Positions 43,497 to 55,563 of a stretch of 64,000 nt of DNA are shown piece after piece. Numbering within the stretch: position 1 is the stretch's first letter; every line of letters starts with the position of its first letter. The translations under genes and the position numbers were made by a program. Below the pieces are notes generated by a model. It was not told where the DNA came from, made no database searches, and saw nothing but the letters and a program-made list of their open reading frames with translations. This DNA comes from Hymenopus coronatus (lineage: Eukaryota; Arthropoda; Insecta; Mantodea; Hymenopodidae), in the NCBI GenBank assembly GCA_030762935.1, contig CM060884.1, positions 73,783,196 through 73,847,195 on the forward strand, read 5' to 3'.

Positions 43497-44312
43497 CTAA
43501 TGGGCTACATTCACGTGGCTGTCTGTACATCTGCAGCAAATTATTGTTAAAAAGCTTATGCTTCTATTTACTTCATACCAATCGACAAAAAATTAGCAGA
43601 AACGGTCTTATGACTTGCTTCCTTGTATGTAGAAGCGAAATAATCGAGTACCATAGGTTAAAGTGATAGTCAAAAGCTGGTTGCTATGTGACCGAAGTTC
43701 CTTTGTTTGTATGGATACGAATTGACTAATTCCTGTATGAAAAAAGTATACGTTTTTAAAGTTGAAACAAGGAGTATCTCAAAAATGATCAACCTCACGA
43801 AAAAAAATTTATATCACATAAATTGTGTTTTAATGTGCTCTACATTTTTAGTGGTAAGCTTTGTGTATCTCATTTGCTTTACCAGTTATACAAAATTCCC
43901 TAATAAAGTAGTCTTCAGAGGCTATAGCTAGAAAATTCAAAATATACGTATTAGTGGTCAGGCAAATATCTTTAATATACGATATTTTAATCAAAATCGT
44001 TAAAGCCATTTTTTAGAAAATCAAAATTTTTGAAAAAAGGTCCATGTAAAGGGTAATTTGGGGTGGGGGGATTTTTCTCAAAATCTTCGTGTCGCATCCC
44101 TGGAAGATACTAAGCTAAATACCAAGTTTGGTATTTTACCGACTTTTTGCTTTTGAGTTATCGTGTTCACGGACACACACACACACGGACCTTTTTCTGA
44201 AAATACCTTTTTTGATACCGGGGACTCCCGTGAAATCTCGGTATTGAATTTTTTGGTGGAGTGCAATACCTTCTAAATACACTATGTGCATTGTGCGTGT
44301 AGAGAAAGTAAA
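43497..44312 (+). repeat. RepA copy, full length but for the first bases
   Basis: The start has drifted (TCTAATGGGCTACATTCACG). The 3' end is CACTATGTGCATTGTGCGTG and AAAGTAAAAAT. CA tract at 44176-44185. Confidence 0.85.
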
Positions 44313-44936
44313 AATGAATAATCATTACAATTTATTTAATGTTATTATACATAAAGTTTCGGTTTCTTATTTTAAGACGTCTTGAGGTAATAAACTGAAA
44401 AGTGTGATTCGCAGTTGGCATCACTGTATATAAGGATGCTTGTACAGCGTTTCACTGCCACTTAAAAGTAGGCAAACGTGAAAATGAAAACAAATTAGAA
44501 ACCTATAAATAATTCATAAATCAATTATGCCGTGTATTATAGCGAGTACAAAAATGAGTAATGCATTGAATAATTAAACATATGCGGTTACAATAATTAT
44601 GATAGCAAAATACATATTTCAAAGTTTAATGCGACGAGAGCGCCGTCAAACCACATAATAACAAACAGCATAGAATGTAGTTGAAGGATAATATGACAAG
44701 CTTTGTAGATATTAAGGCGTATAGCAAGCTCAAAACAAGATATTTCTAGGGAATTCACCCAGATTATGTTACCTAGTTTTAATAAGGTCAGTTAAGGTTC
44801 TTAATGTTTTGCAACTGTGAAATTCCTAAATCCAACCGTTTGCAACTAATCAGCCTGAAATTTTGAACATGGCTTAATGTTGTACAGTAATTACACGCTT
44901 TAAAATTTACCATATGTATCATAAGTGATTTATTAA
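44313..44936. other. Unassigned 620-bp stretch
   Basis: Nothing recognised on either strand. Confidence 0.4.
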
Positions 44937-45640
44937 TTTTTACTTTCTCTACACCTATAGAGTAGGTATTGTAATGCACCCAAAAATTTGATTCCGAGAT
45001 TTAACAGGAAATACATGTTTTGGGTCCCCATGAATTCAAAAAAAGCATTTTTAGAAAGCTCCGTCTGTCTGTGTGCCGATGAACAGCATAGCTCAAAAAC
45101 GAAAAGACCGTTGAATACCAAACTTGGTATTTAAGATGTCCAAGGATGCGACACGAAGATTTTCAAGAAAATCCTCCCACCTTGAACTACCCTTTATATG
45201 GAACATTTTTCGAAAATTTTGATTTTTTTTTCAAAATGGCTCTAACGGTTTTGAAAAAAGATGGCATATTAAAGATATTTATCTGACAAATAAAATGTAT
45301 ATCTTCAATTTTCGGGGAATAGCCTCTGAAGACTAATTTATTCTGTATGAATTTTAAGGAATTTTGCATAACTGCTAAACCGTAAGGCATAGAAAAAAAT
45401 TACCATACAAAAAATGTTAAGCACATTAAAATACACAATTTATGTTATATGCATTTTTTTCGTGCAGCGGACTGTTATTGAGATATTCCTTGCTTTTGGT
45501 TTCAGCCTTGAAAAACTTATACTTTTCTCATACGAGAATTTGTCAACTCCGGAAATACGTGTTTTAGGCTCCCCCGTACCCAGAAAAAGCACTTTAGAAA
45601 ACGGTCCGTAAGTATGTGTATATGTGAACAAGATAATTAA
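44937..45640 (-). repeat. RepA copy joined to a second 3' fragment
   Basis: 44937-45551 runs from TTTTACTTTCTCTACACC (palindrome deleted) to GAATTTGTCAACTCC. The 45552-45640 piece (GGAAATACGTGTTTTAGG) is again the 3' part of a minus copy. Confidence 0.75.
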
Positions 45641-45641
45641 A

Positions 45642-45960
45642 AAATCTGATGTGTTCCATTCACATGTCTTTCTCTGTATCTCTCCAAAAAATTATTGCTA
45701 AAAAGCTAATCCTTTTATTTACTTCATGCTAATCGAGACAAAATAACAGAAATAGTCTTATTGCTTCCTTGTAAGTAGATGCGAAATAAGGGAGTAGCAT
45801 AGGTTAAAGTGAAGTCAAAAGCTGGTTGCTATGTGACTGAAGTTCATTTGTATGGATAGGAGTTGACAAATTCGTGTATGAAAAAAGTATAAGTTTTTAA
45901 AGCTGAAATCAATAACGAGGAATGTCGCGAATATGATTAACTCCACGAAAAAAAAGGTAT
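45642..45960 (+). repeat. RepA 5' part, cut by mariner-C2
   Basis: AAATCTGATGTGTTCC to CCACGAAAAAAAAGGTATAA. Confidence 0.8.
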
Positions 45961-46570
45961 AATTGCGGGTATTGCAAAGCTTGTGCACAGGTACGATAAA
46001 TGTCTCAACCTTTTCGCTGATTATGTTGAAAAGTAATCATAAGTGTACTAAATGTTTAGTAATAAAATAATTGCTTTGTATAACTTGACTTTTATTTATA
46101 GCCAGTCGGAAATTGAAAAAGAACCGGCCCTCGTATTTTAAGATGGCCACCGATTTTCGTACATGCCAACGTTTTATTATTAGGTGCTCTGGTTGGGAAG
46201 GTAGCGTGTAGTATTTCCTTTTTTCTCTTTTATTGGATTTTTCTCGTGTGTATTACTGGGGGTGGCCTTTGTTTCGCTTTCACTAATTCTTCTTACCTGT
46301 GTTGTTTTGTGGCATTATTTTCATCTCGCCTTCTGCCGGTGCACTTTTGTATTTCAAATGTATGTCATTTAAGAGGGCCTTCTTTTTTCTACATCCGATC
46401 GGCTATAAATAAAAAACAAGTTCATAGAAAACAATTGTTTTATTACTTAAAGTTTTGTACACTTATAGTTAATTTCAATATAATCGCAGAAAAAATTGAG
46501 ACATTTATCGTACCTGTGCACAAGCTCTGCAATACCCGCTTCAAAAAATGTTGCCGTCAATGATTTCAAA
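45961..46570. mobile_element. mariner-C2: two diverging mariner 3' ends
   Basis: 45961-46135 is a plus-strand mariner-C C-terminus and terminal region (AGGTACGATAAATGTCTCAA to GGCCCTCG then TA). 46372-46570 is the same end in minus orientation. 236 bp of unrelated DNA lies between the outward ends. Compare the fold-back elements C1 and C3. No full transposase. Confidence 0.65.
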
Positions 46571-46985
46571 TGAGCTATTGCATTGAATGTTTCGGTCTGA
46601 CTATACCTACCCAACTCCTGTCCCACACACGGCTAGACACCGGGAGATCCGTGGTTCAAATCCAAGCTATGACATTGAATTTTTAGTCTAACTTTACCTA
46701 CCCAACTCCTGTTCCACACACGGCTAGACACCGGGAGATCCGTGGTTCAAATCCAAGCTATGACATTGAATTTTTCAGTCTGACTCTACCTATCCAACTC
46801 CTGTCCCACACACGGCTAGACACCGGGAGATCCATGGTTCAAATCCCGGCTATGACATTGAATTTTTCAGTCTGACCACCTATCTAACTTTTGACCTACA
46901 CATGGCTAGAGACCGGGAGATCCGTGGTTCAAATTCCGGCTATGCCATTGAATTTTGTAGTGTGTGTCTACCTATCCAAGAACTG
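46571..46985 (+). repeat. Array of four SINE-D B-box modules
   Basis: Four modules, with B boxes near 46649, 46741, 46832 and 46921, in the same module order as 34567-35582 but without the 36-bp closing repeats. The first starts directly in the mariner-C2 fragment. Confidence 0.82.
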
Positions 46986-47655
46986 TAAGTTTGTAAATAA
47001 AATGTTGTTTTGACAGCTTTCGTTACTGTTCAGTTATTCCAAATCGTCTGTTACTTTCTGAATAGCCCTCTTAATATGGAAATCCAAAAGAGTATTAGCA
47101 ATCTAGGTATACTAAATTTAGTTTGAGCTGATCCAGAACACAATCGGCTTGACGCTCTCCATACTTACAGGTTTAATAATTATTAGCTGAATTTATTTTT
47201 GTTGCGTACAGGAACACAGTCCTGATGGTGATTAGTGTAATCCACTTTCAGCTGAAGTTATTATACAGCAGTAAGCGCTGTGTATGAAGTGACCCTGACG
47301 GGCAGAGATTAGGCGAGCTTCTGCATGTTTCACAGAGTATAAAAGGATAAACGGAATCACTTTATTGATGAAGGTCATGGCATGCTTTATCATTGCGGTC
47401 AGCACATTCGCAAGTTTGCGAACATAAATTGCTTACCCTAGTTACGGGCCAAAGCATAAAATATATATTTGCCACCACTGATAATTGTTTGTGCTGCATT
47501 TTCAAACTTAGATAATGTTTACTCTTCACACGATTAGTTTTCACAGCACGAGTAGTATTTACTAGGATAAGTTTACGAATAACATTCAGCATGCGTCCAA
47601 AACGTACAATTATTAAGAGATCCATTAATAATGTATATTTCTCCTTAACAAAAAC
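46986..47655. other. Unassigned 670-bp stretch
   Basis: An 87-codon minus frame (47362-47625) has no recognised domain. No repeat seen. Confidence 0.4.
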
Positions 47656-47705
47656 TTCGCCTGCGGTGCCACAACTAGTAAAAGCGGACGTTAAACACTA
47701 TTAAA
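47656..47705 (+). mobile_element. SINE-B 3' tail
   Basis: TTCGCCTGCGGTGCCACAAC and AAAAGCGGACGTTAAACACT, 5'-truncated, abutting a RepA start. Confidence 0.65.
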
Positions 47706-48757
47706 AATACTGATGTGTTACATTCACATGACTTTCTCTAACGGCTCTACAAACTTCTTAAAATGCTAATGGAGATAAACATTAGCACAATGTTCTTATT
47801 ACTTAGTTCCTTATAAGCAGAAGGGGAACTAACAAATGTAAATGGCGTGCTATTTATGAATGCTCTTTAACTACTGTGGTTCTCAGCGTCCCATTCCAAA
47901 TTAGGCGTGAAAGACCGCTTGCTTTTGCTCAGAGGCCTCTCTATCGGGTTTGAGGATCTTTTATGGGGTAAATTTACGGTTTTACTTCCTTTCCGAAGGA
48001 ATCCGTGCTAGGGATATTTACACCCGAAAAAATCCATCGTCCTGCGCCGGGTTTGAACCCGCGACCTTGGGAATATGAAGTTACACCACGGAAGGCAGCG
48101 AAAAGGAACTAATGCTAAAGTGATAAGCCATCGTTATGCGATTGTCAACATAATCTTTGCTTCGTCAGGAGTAGAACTAGATAAAATGGGACATTTCCTG
48201 TCTGAGAAAAGTATAAGTACATTCAATTGAAACTAATAACAAGGAATATCTCGGAAATGGTTACACCCACAACAAAGGGCATAAATTGTGTGTTTTGTCG
48301 AGATCTACATTTTCTTGTATAGTATCTTTTACGGTTTAGCAGTTAAACAAAATACGGCAAAATTCATAGGCTATTTCCAGAAAATTCAAATTTTGAATGT
48401 AAATATATTTAATATATTGGATTTAATCAAAATCGTTATAGCCATTTTAGAGAAAATCAAAAAAAATTTGAAAATTTTTTCATGTGGTGGGATTTTTCTT
48501 AAACCTTCATGTCGCATATCCTGGAAGATACTAAACTTAAATACCAATTTTGGTATTTTACCGACTTTTCATTTTTTGAATTATCATGTTAACAGACACA
48601 CGGACACACACACAAGCACGGACCTTTTTCTGAAAATCCTTTTATGGATACAGGGGACCATAAAGCATATTTCCGGTGAAATCTCGGTATCGAATTTTTG
48701 GGTGCATTACAATACCTTCTCTATACACTATGTACATTGTACGTGTAGAGAAAGTAA
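47706..48757 (+). repeat. RepA copy (variant subfamily) carrying SINE-E
   Basis: CTGATGTGTTACATTC to CACTATGTACATTGTACGTG and AAAGTAAAAT. The last bases serve as the first bases of the next copy. The 164-codon frame 48288-48782 is not conserved in other copies. Confidence 0.82.
47834..48098 (-). mobile_element. SINE-E: tRNA-derived SINE
   Basis: The minus strand carries GCGGGTTCAAACCCGGC (B box in a T-arm-like hairpin) and CCGTGGTGTAACTTC (weak A box). GGAACTAA on both sides (47826-47833 and 48104-48111) is a likely target duplication inside RepA. Confidence 0.6.
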
Positions 48758-49568
48758 AATCTGCTGTGTTGCAATCGCATGACTTTCACTAGTTGTTACA
48801 CAAGCAACTGCCTTACAAAGAATTATTCTTCCATCTACTTCATGCTAATCCAGAAAAACAATAACAGAATGTGTCTTCTTACTTACTTCCTTGAAATAAG
48901 GGAACACACTAGGTTAAAGCAATAGTCAAATATTTTAAAAACTGGTCCTATGCGACACAATTGAAGCCCGGTTCGCTTTGCATGACCTGTAATTAAACAG
49001 CTGAGATGAAACGAAACGTTACTTCCCGTCTGAGAAAGTTTTTAAAACACAAATTAACATGAACTAATATCTCAGAAACGGTCATCTCTACATAAAAACG
49101 CCCACCGGTATATGATATAAATTATGTGTTTTAACGAGCTTTTATGTATCTCTTATGGTTTAACCGTTCAGAATAAAGAGGTCTTCAGAGGGTACTCCCA
49201 GAAAATTTAAAATATACAGTTTATTTGCGATATAAATATCTTTAATGTACAGTATTTCAATCAAAATCGATAGAGCTAACTTTAAGAAAAAAAATTCAAA
49301 TATCTTTCCATCAACTGGTTAGCTTTTTGCGTAGGATTTTCTCGAAAATCTTCGTGTTGCTTTTTTGGAAGATACTAATCTTAAATACCAAGTTTGGTTT
49401 TCAAAATTGTTTTAGTCTTTGAGCTATCTTGTCCACAGACATACACACACGGAACGTTTTCCAAAAATTATGATTTCGGAATCGGAAGACCTCAAAATGC
49501 ATATTTCCTATCTCGACATCAAATTTTGAGGGAAATGCAATACCTTCTCTGTCCACTATGTAAATTGT
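48758..49568 (+). repeat. RepA copy (variant subfamily), tandem with the previous one
   Basis: AATCTGCTGTGTTGCAATCG to CACTATGTAAATTGTAC, then interrupted by SINE-B inside the palindrome. Confidence 0.82.
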
Positions 49569-49792
49569 ACATATGGTCTAGAACCGTAAACTAGCCGGCC
49601 TAAGTTCGAAACCAAGCGACTGCATGTGAGATTTTTGGTAGACAAAGCGGTGCATGGCGTGTTTTCTCCGGGTTCTCCGGTTTCCCTCGCCATTAAATTC
49701 CATCTGGGCTCCATCTTTATTCCATGTATCATCAGTGACATCGCCTGAGGTGATATAGAGATAAAAGCGGGATTTAAACACTACCAAAACAA
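49569..49792 (+). mobile_element. SINE-B copy
   Basis: Head worn (GTTCGAAACCA in place of a B box), then GCGACTGCATGTGAGATTTT, GGGCTCCATCTTTATTCC, GACATCGCCTGAGGTGATAT, AAAAGCGGGATTTAAACACT and an A-rich end. A probable remnant of the host RepA end (AAAGTAAAAAGG) follows. Confidence 0.7.
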
Positions 49793-49895
49793 AAAAGTCA
49801 AAGTAAAAAGGAAACAAAGAATATCTTGAAAACGGTTAATTTCACAAAAAGTTATCTCAGATAAATTATGTGCTTTAACAAAAGTCTACCCTTAA

Positions 49896-50372
49896 TTAAA
49901 GCAATGTACAAGAAACATCTTCATTTCTCTAATTCGTTTCCCTTTCAAAGACAGACATCTTTCATTAGTTCTGGCGAATTCTAACTATTTACATAGTTTT
50001 GATAGGAAAATTAATATTTAGATATACTTGAATAGTATTCCCTAATCTTAATTCTGCACTTTGTAACAATGCCGTGTGCGGCCGTTCTCACGTTCGCCTT
50101 GTTATGTGTGGAATGTAGTAAACAGAGGAAGCGCTATGCCAGTAAGGCCTTGGAATATGAAATATCGTCGTAGCTGGCACACCAGAGTTTTCCACTGACT
50201 CTTGGAATTTCTGTAAGTCACTCAAAGCTATTGAAGGAAGACTTGCAAGTTAATTAGTCAGTCTGGAGTGAGTTTTCGACTGTGACTTCGCGGGGAGCGT
50301 TGTCATAAAGCCTTCAATCAAATTCTACGCGTCGAGTAAATGGTTGTTAGCTCTGAGTTTATTTGTAACCAA
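49896..50372. other. Unassigned 480-bp stretch
   Basis: After a short worn RepA piece (49797-49895), nothing is recognised. Confidence 0.4.
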
Positions 50373-51205
50373 TTTTTACTTTTCTCTACATGTACCATGT
50401 ACATAATGTATAGGAAAGGTATTGTATTCCACCCAAATATTCGATACTGAATTTTCACCGCAAATTCATGTTTTAGGTCCCCTTGAATCCGAAAAAGCAT
50501 TTTTGGAATAAGGTCCATGTGCGTACGTGTGTGTATGCGTATGTGTGTGTCTGTGGACTTGGTATTTAGTTTTGGTATCTTCCAAGGATGCGACACGAAG
50601 ATTTTCAAGAATATCCTCCCATCCCAACAACTCTTTACATGAAACTTTTTTCGAAAATGTTTATTTTCTCAAAAATGGCTCTAACGACTTTTGATTACAA
50701 CATCGTATACTACCTGACAAATAAAATGTATATATTGAATTTTTTGGGAATAGCATCTGAAGACTACTTTATTCTGAATGAATTTTACGGAATTTTGCAT
50801 AGCTGTTAAACCGTAAGAGATGGACAAAAACTTACCACACCAAAAATTTACAACACGATAAAAGACACAATTTATGTTATTTACATTTTTTTCGTGTAGT
50901 TGATCGATTTGGGATATCACTGATTTTTGGTTTCAGCTTTGAAAAATTACAGATTTCTCGTACAGGAATTTGTCAACTCCTGTCCATACAAACAAAGGAA
51001 CTTCAGTCACATAGCAACCAGCTTTTGACTATCACTTTAACCTATGGTTCTCCCTTATTTCCCTTCTACTTACAAGGAAGCAAGTAATAAGACTATTTCT
51101 GCTAATTTTTCTCGAGTAGCATGAAGTAAATAGAAGCATTAGCTTTTTAACAGTAATGTGTTGCACAGATGTAGAGAAAGTCATGTGAATGGAACACATC
51201 AGATG
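50373..51205 (-). repeat. RepA copy, full length
   Basis: TTTTTACTTTTCTCTACATG with CATGTACATAATG to GGAACACATCAGATG. Part of the hairpin block is deleted (GTGGACTTGGTATTTAG). Confidence 0.88.
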
Positions 51206-51653
51206 TTTATTCAAAGGCTTTTGTTACAATTTGTTAAATGGAGGAATAAAAAGGCTGTTAGGTAAAACAATGGCAGTGTAAAAACATTTTATTTATCCGG
51301 GCACGGTTTGTCACGCGAGGATGTTACGATTGTGAATTAAATCCAGGAGACAAATATATTTGCCTTTAGTACGCTTCAGGTGTTTCTTTTGAAACAAAAA
51401 AGCGAGGGTGTATAGACCCTTAATAACAGATATTATAGTAGTCTCTTAAAATAATCGCAGGATCATTCAGCTGAGCAGAAAACTCCAAGCTAGGCAAAAT
51501 AAAAAGGGTGAATTTTATACTTAAATTCGTTAAATGTGTTTTTTGCATAAAGTTTACTGATCAACGATTTAGGTTCAATATGCCTTAAAAACATATAAAT
51601 TGCCTTCACTATCACTGTTTCCCTTTATATAATTCCTATAAAATATTCTTCCA
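51206..51653. other. Unassigned 450-bp stretch
   Basis: Nothing recognised. Confidence 0.4.
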
Positions 51654-52521
51654 AATCTGATGTGCTCCAGTCACATGATTTTCTCTACATATCTGCAACA
51701 AAGTATTGTTAAAAAGCTTATTGTTCTATTTACTTCATGCTAAACGAGAAAAAAATATCAGAAGTATTCTTATTACTTGCTTCCTTGTAAGTAGAAGCGA
51801 AATAAGGGAGTACCATAGATTAAAGTGAGAGTCAAAACTGGTTGCTATGTGACTAAAGTTCCTTTGTTTGTATGAACAGGAGTTGACAAATTCCTGTATT
51901 ACAAAAGTATGTTTTTAAAGGCAAAATCAAAAACAAAGGAATACCTAAAAACAATCAGCTCCACAAAAAAAAAAAAATATACATATATATATGTATAACA
52001 TACATTGTGTGTTTTAATGTTTTCTACATTTTTCGTGTGGTGAGTTTTTGTCCATTTCTTACGGTTTAGCAGTTACGCAAAGTTCCGTAAAATTCATCCA
52101 GAATAAAGTAGTCTTCACAGGCTATTCCCAGAAAGTTCAAAATATATATTTTATTTGTCAGGTAAATATGTTTCATATACGCAATTTTAATCAAAATCGT
52201 TGGAGCCAATTTTTAGAAAATCAAAGTTTTCGAAAAAGTTCCATATAAAGTGTAGTTTGTGGTAAAGTGTTGTCCCACCCCTGGAAGATACTAAACTTAA
52301 ATACCAACTTTGTTATTTTACCTTCTTTTCGTTTTTGATTTTACGTGTTCATAGACACACGTACACATGCACACGGACCTTTTTTTTGAAAATGCTTTTT
52401 TAGGATACTGGGAACCCTGAAATCGTATATATTTCCGGTGAAATCTCGGTATCGAACTTTTAGGAGGAGTACAATACCATCTCTACATTCTATGTATAAA
52501 GTACGTGTAGAGAAAGTAAAA
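51654..52521 (+). repeat. RepA copy, full length (868 bp)
   Basis: AATCTGATGTGCTCC to GTACGTGTAGAGAAAGTAAAAAT. The palindrome is worn (TTCTATGTATAAAGTACG). Confidence 0.88.
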
Positions 52522-53219
52522 ATAGCTACATTGTCACAACGGTACTCGTTTTGGTATATATAGAGTTCAGAGACAGATGAAAGTAGCTGTATTGTACGTC
52601 GAGACAAGTTATTGTTTTTCGTCATACTTATTGAATTTGTGAGTGAAAAAGTTTCGACACCCTTTGGAAACATTAACATTACATAGGCTAAGGGCTATTG
52701 TGCTAAAATTATAATTTCAAAATAATTTTCATATTTAAATAATAAGGTTTGCAATATTAGGAATAATGTATTCAAAAACAGAGAATTGTAACTGTGAATT
52801 AGCTATTTATTGATATGCAAATTTTGGTTGACTTATTCAACGTTTGATTTTATTGCATACGCAATAAAACGCATAATTTCAATTAGCCCGCGAGTTCATT
52901 ACAGTACAGCTTTCGTCATTCTCAATGACCCGAGATTTATAATTTCGCTAAAATAAGTTACCAAAATATAGGATTGTTAAATTATAAGGTAACCCTGGCT
53001 GTCGCGGACTCTCTCCACCGCGCGAGAGATCCGAGAGTCGCCGGTAAAGGTGCACTAAAATACGTATCTTAACCCTTTTGTTGCCTGTCGGTACCTATAA
53101 GCTCCGCTTATTTTAAACGTAACTATACACATAGGTTATAATCTAGGATAAATTTTATGTTATACTAACCTTCAACCATAAACGACCAGAATCAAAAAAA
53201 AAAATAAATTATATTGTAA
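52522..53219. other. Unassigned 700-bp stretch
   Basis: A small GC-rich patch at 52995-53050 (CCGCGCGAGAGATCCGAGAG) stands out, but no gene or repeat is recognised. Confidence 0.4.
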
Positions 53220-54040
53220 AAATCTGATGTGTTCCATTAAGATGACTTTCTCTTCATCTCTGTAAAAAATATTGTTAAAAAGCATAAGCTTCTATTTACT
53301 TCATGGTAATCCAGAAAAAAATTAGGAAAAATAGTCTTATTACTTGCTTTCTTGTAAGTAGAAGCGAAATATGGGAGTATCAGAGGCTAAAATGAAGTCA
53401 AAAGCTGGTTGCTCTGTGACTGAAGCTCCTTTGTTTGTATGGACACGAGTTGACAAATTCCTGTATGAGAAAAAAAAAAACAGTTTTTCAAAGCTGAAAC
53501 CAAACACGAGGAATATCTCAAAAACGATCAACTCCTCGAAAAAGATTTATACAACAAAATGGTGTGTTTTAATGTGCTCTACATTTTTTGTGCGGAAGCT
53601 GTCCATTTCTTACGGTTTAGCAGTTATGCAAAATTCCTCCAGAATAAAGTAGTCTTCAGAGACTATTCCCAGAACATTCAAGATATACATATTATTTGTC
53701 AGGTAAATATCTTTAATATACGATATTTTAATCAATATTGTTAGAGCCTTTTTTGAGAAAATCAACATTTTCCATGTAAAGAGTAGTTGGAGTGGGGGGA
53801 TTTTCTTGAAAACTTCGTGTCGCATCCTTGGAAGATACCAAACTTATCGTTTTTGAGCTATGGTGTCCACAGACACACAGACACACACACATGGACACGC
53901 ACCTTTTTCCAAAAAAAAATGTTTGGATTCAGGGGGACCCAAAACATGTATTTCCGGTGAAATCTCGGTATCGAATTTTCGGGTGTCATACAATATACCT
54001 TCTCTATACGCTATCTACATAGTACGCGTAGAGAAAGTAA
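53220..54040 (+). repeat. RepA copy, full length
   Basis: AATCTGATGTGTTCC to CGCTATCTACATAGTACGCG and AGAGAAAGTAA. Part of the hairpin block is deleted (ACCAAACTTATCG). Confidence 0.87.
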
Positions 54041-54728
54041 TATATACCGTTTTTGCCCTAATCTTGCAGTGATTTTTTTTAAATGATTAAAAAAGTAAAA
54101 CCCACATAACTACAGTCAAATGTAAACCCATTATTATCCAAGTATCACACCGATTATTTTACCTGGGCTCTCCCCGTCATTTACCACAGTGCTGGGATTT
54201 GAACATGCAACATTTGGCTTTGAATGGATGACCAGTCCATTATCTATCACCTAATACTCAAAACCATTTGAACCAATTTTTGGGAGTGTCTTTGGAAGGA
54301 TTATGAGAACTGGTTTAGAAGAATTTAAAGTTTTAATTGGGATAACAAGGATGTATAAAGGATCTACATTTATTTTCTTAGCTTTGGTGTAAGCTTAGTA
54401 GCAGGAATCCTTGTCCATGTTATCACTGAGTTTCTGAGAACATCTTTAACTTGTTATACTGTCTGTTTGCGGCGGTAACTTAGCAGTAGCGGATTCGTAT
54501 CCCGCGTACAGCTTTTGGCTCTTAAGGAATGGTGTGGAGATGTGGGTGTCCTTGCTCAGGATTTTGTTTCCATGGAATCTTTCTCAGGTGTGGTAAGACA
54601 CAAGTGATTTTCTTTCAGTTGCAGATTATTATCGCACTCACTTATTCATTTTGTTCGGCAGTTTCTGCCGTCGAACACACACGTATTCCTCCTAAATGTT
54701 CTACTCTTACTTTACTCAACCGCGCCTA
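54041..54728. other. Mostly unassigned, with a tRNA-like SINE remnant
   Basis: On the minus strand about 54265-54165 shows TAATGGACTGGTCATCC (A-box-like) and GCATGTTCAAATCCCAGC (B-box-like), a likely old SINE of another family. GGATTCGTATCCCGC at 54490-54504 is a second weak B-box-like site. Nothing else. Confidence 0.4.
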
Positions 54729-54874
54729 TTTTTACTTTCTTTACACCTACTATGTACCTACATAGTGTATAGAGAAGGTATTGTAATGCACACAAAAATT
54801 CGATACCTAGATTTCACCGGAAATACATGTTTTATGGTCCCCTGTATCCAAAATGAGCATTGTCACAAAAAGGT

Positions 54875-54908
<34 letters not shown>

Positions 54909-55563
54909 GTACATGTGTCTGTGGACAGCATAGCTCAAAAACGAAAAGACCGTTGAGCACCAAACTTGGTATTTAAGTTTGCTATCTTCCAAGAATGCGA
55001 CACAAAGATTTTCAAGAAAATCCCCGTACCCAACTACCCTTCACATGGAACGTTTTTCGAAAATGTTGGTTTATCTCTAAAATGGCTGTATATTAAAGAT
55101 ATTTACCTGACAAATAAAATGCATATTTGAATTTTCTGGGAATAGACTCTGAAGACTATTTTATTCTGGATGAATTTTAAGGAATTTTACATAACTGCCA
55201 AACCGTAAGAGATTGACAAAAACTTACCATACAAACATTGTAGAGCACGTTAAAACATGGAGTTGATTGCTTTTTAGATATTCCTTCTTTTTGATTTCAG
55301 CGTTAAAAACTTACACTTTTCTCATGTAGAAATTTGTCAACTCCTGTACATACAAACAAAGGAACTTCAGCCACGTAGCCACCTGCTTTTGACTATCACT
55401 TTAACCTATGTTTAACGAAAATGTCGCTCCTACTTACAAGGAAGCAGGTATTAGGACTATCTCTGCTCATTTTTTTCTCGATTAGCATGAATCATAAGCT
55501 TTTTAACAATAATTTGTTGCCGAGATGTAGAGAAAGTCATGTGAATGGAACACATCCGATTTT
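54729..55563 (-). repeat. RepA copy, full length, flanked by AAAAAT
   Basis: TTTTTACTTTCTTTACACC, palindrome with a CTA insertion (ACTATGTACCTACATAGT), to GGAACACATCCGATTTTT. In RepA orientation both flanks read AAAAAT. Pure GT run at 54875-54905. Confidence 0.88.

Noticed and set aside
48288..48782. 164-codon ORF
   Set aside because: Chance open frame in RepA, running through the hairpin, microsatellite and palindrome into the next copy.
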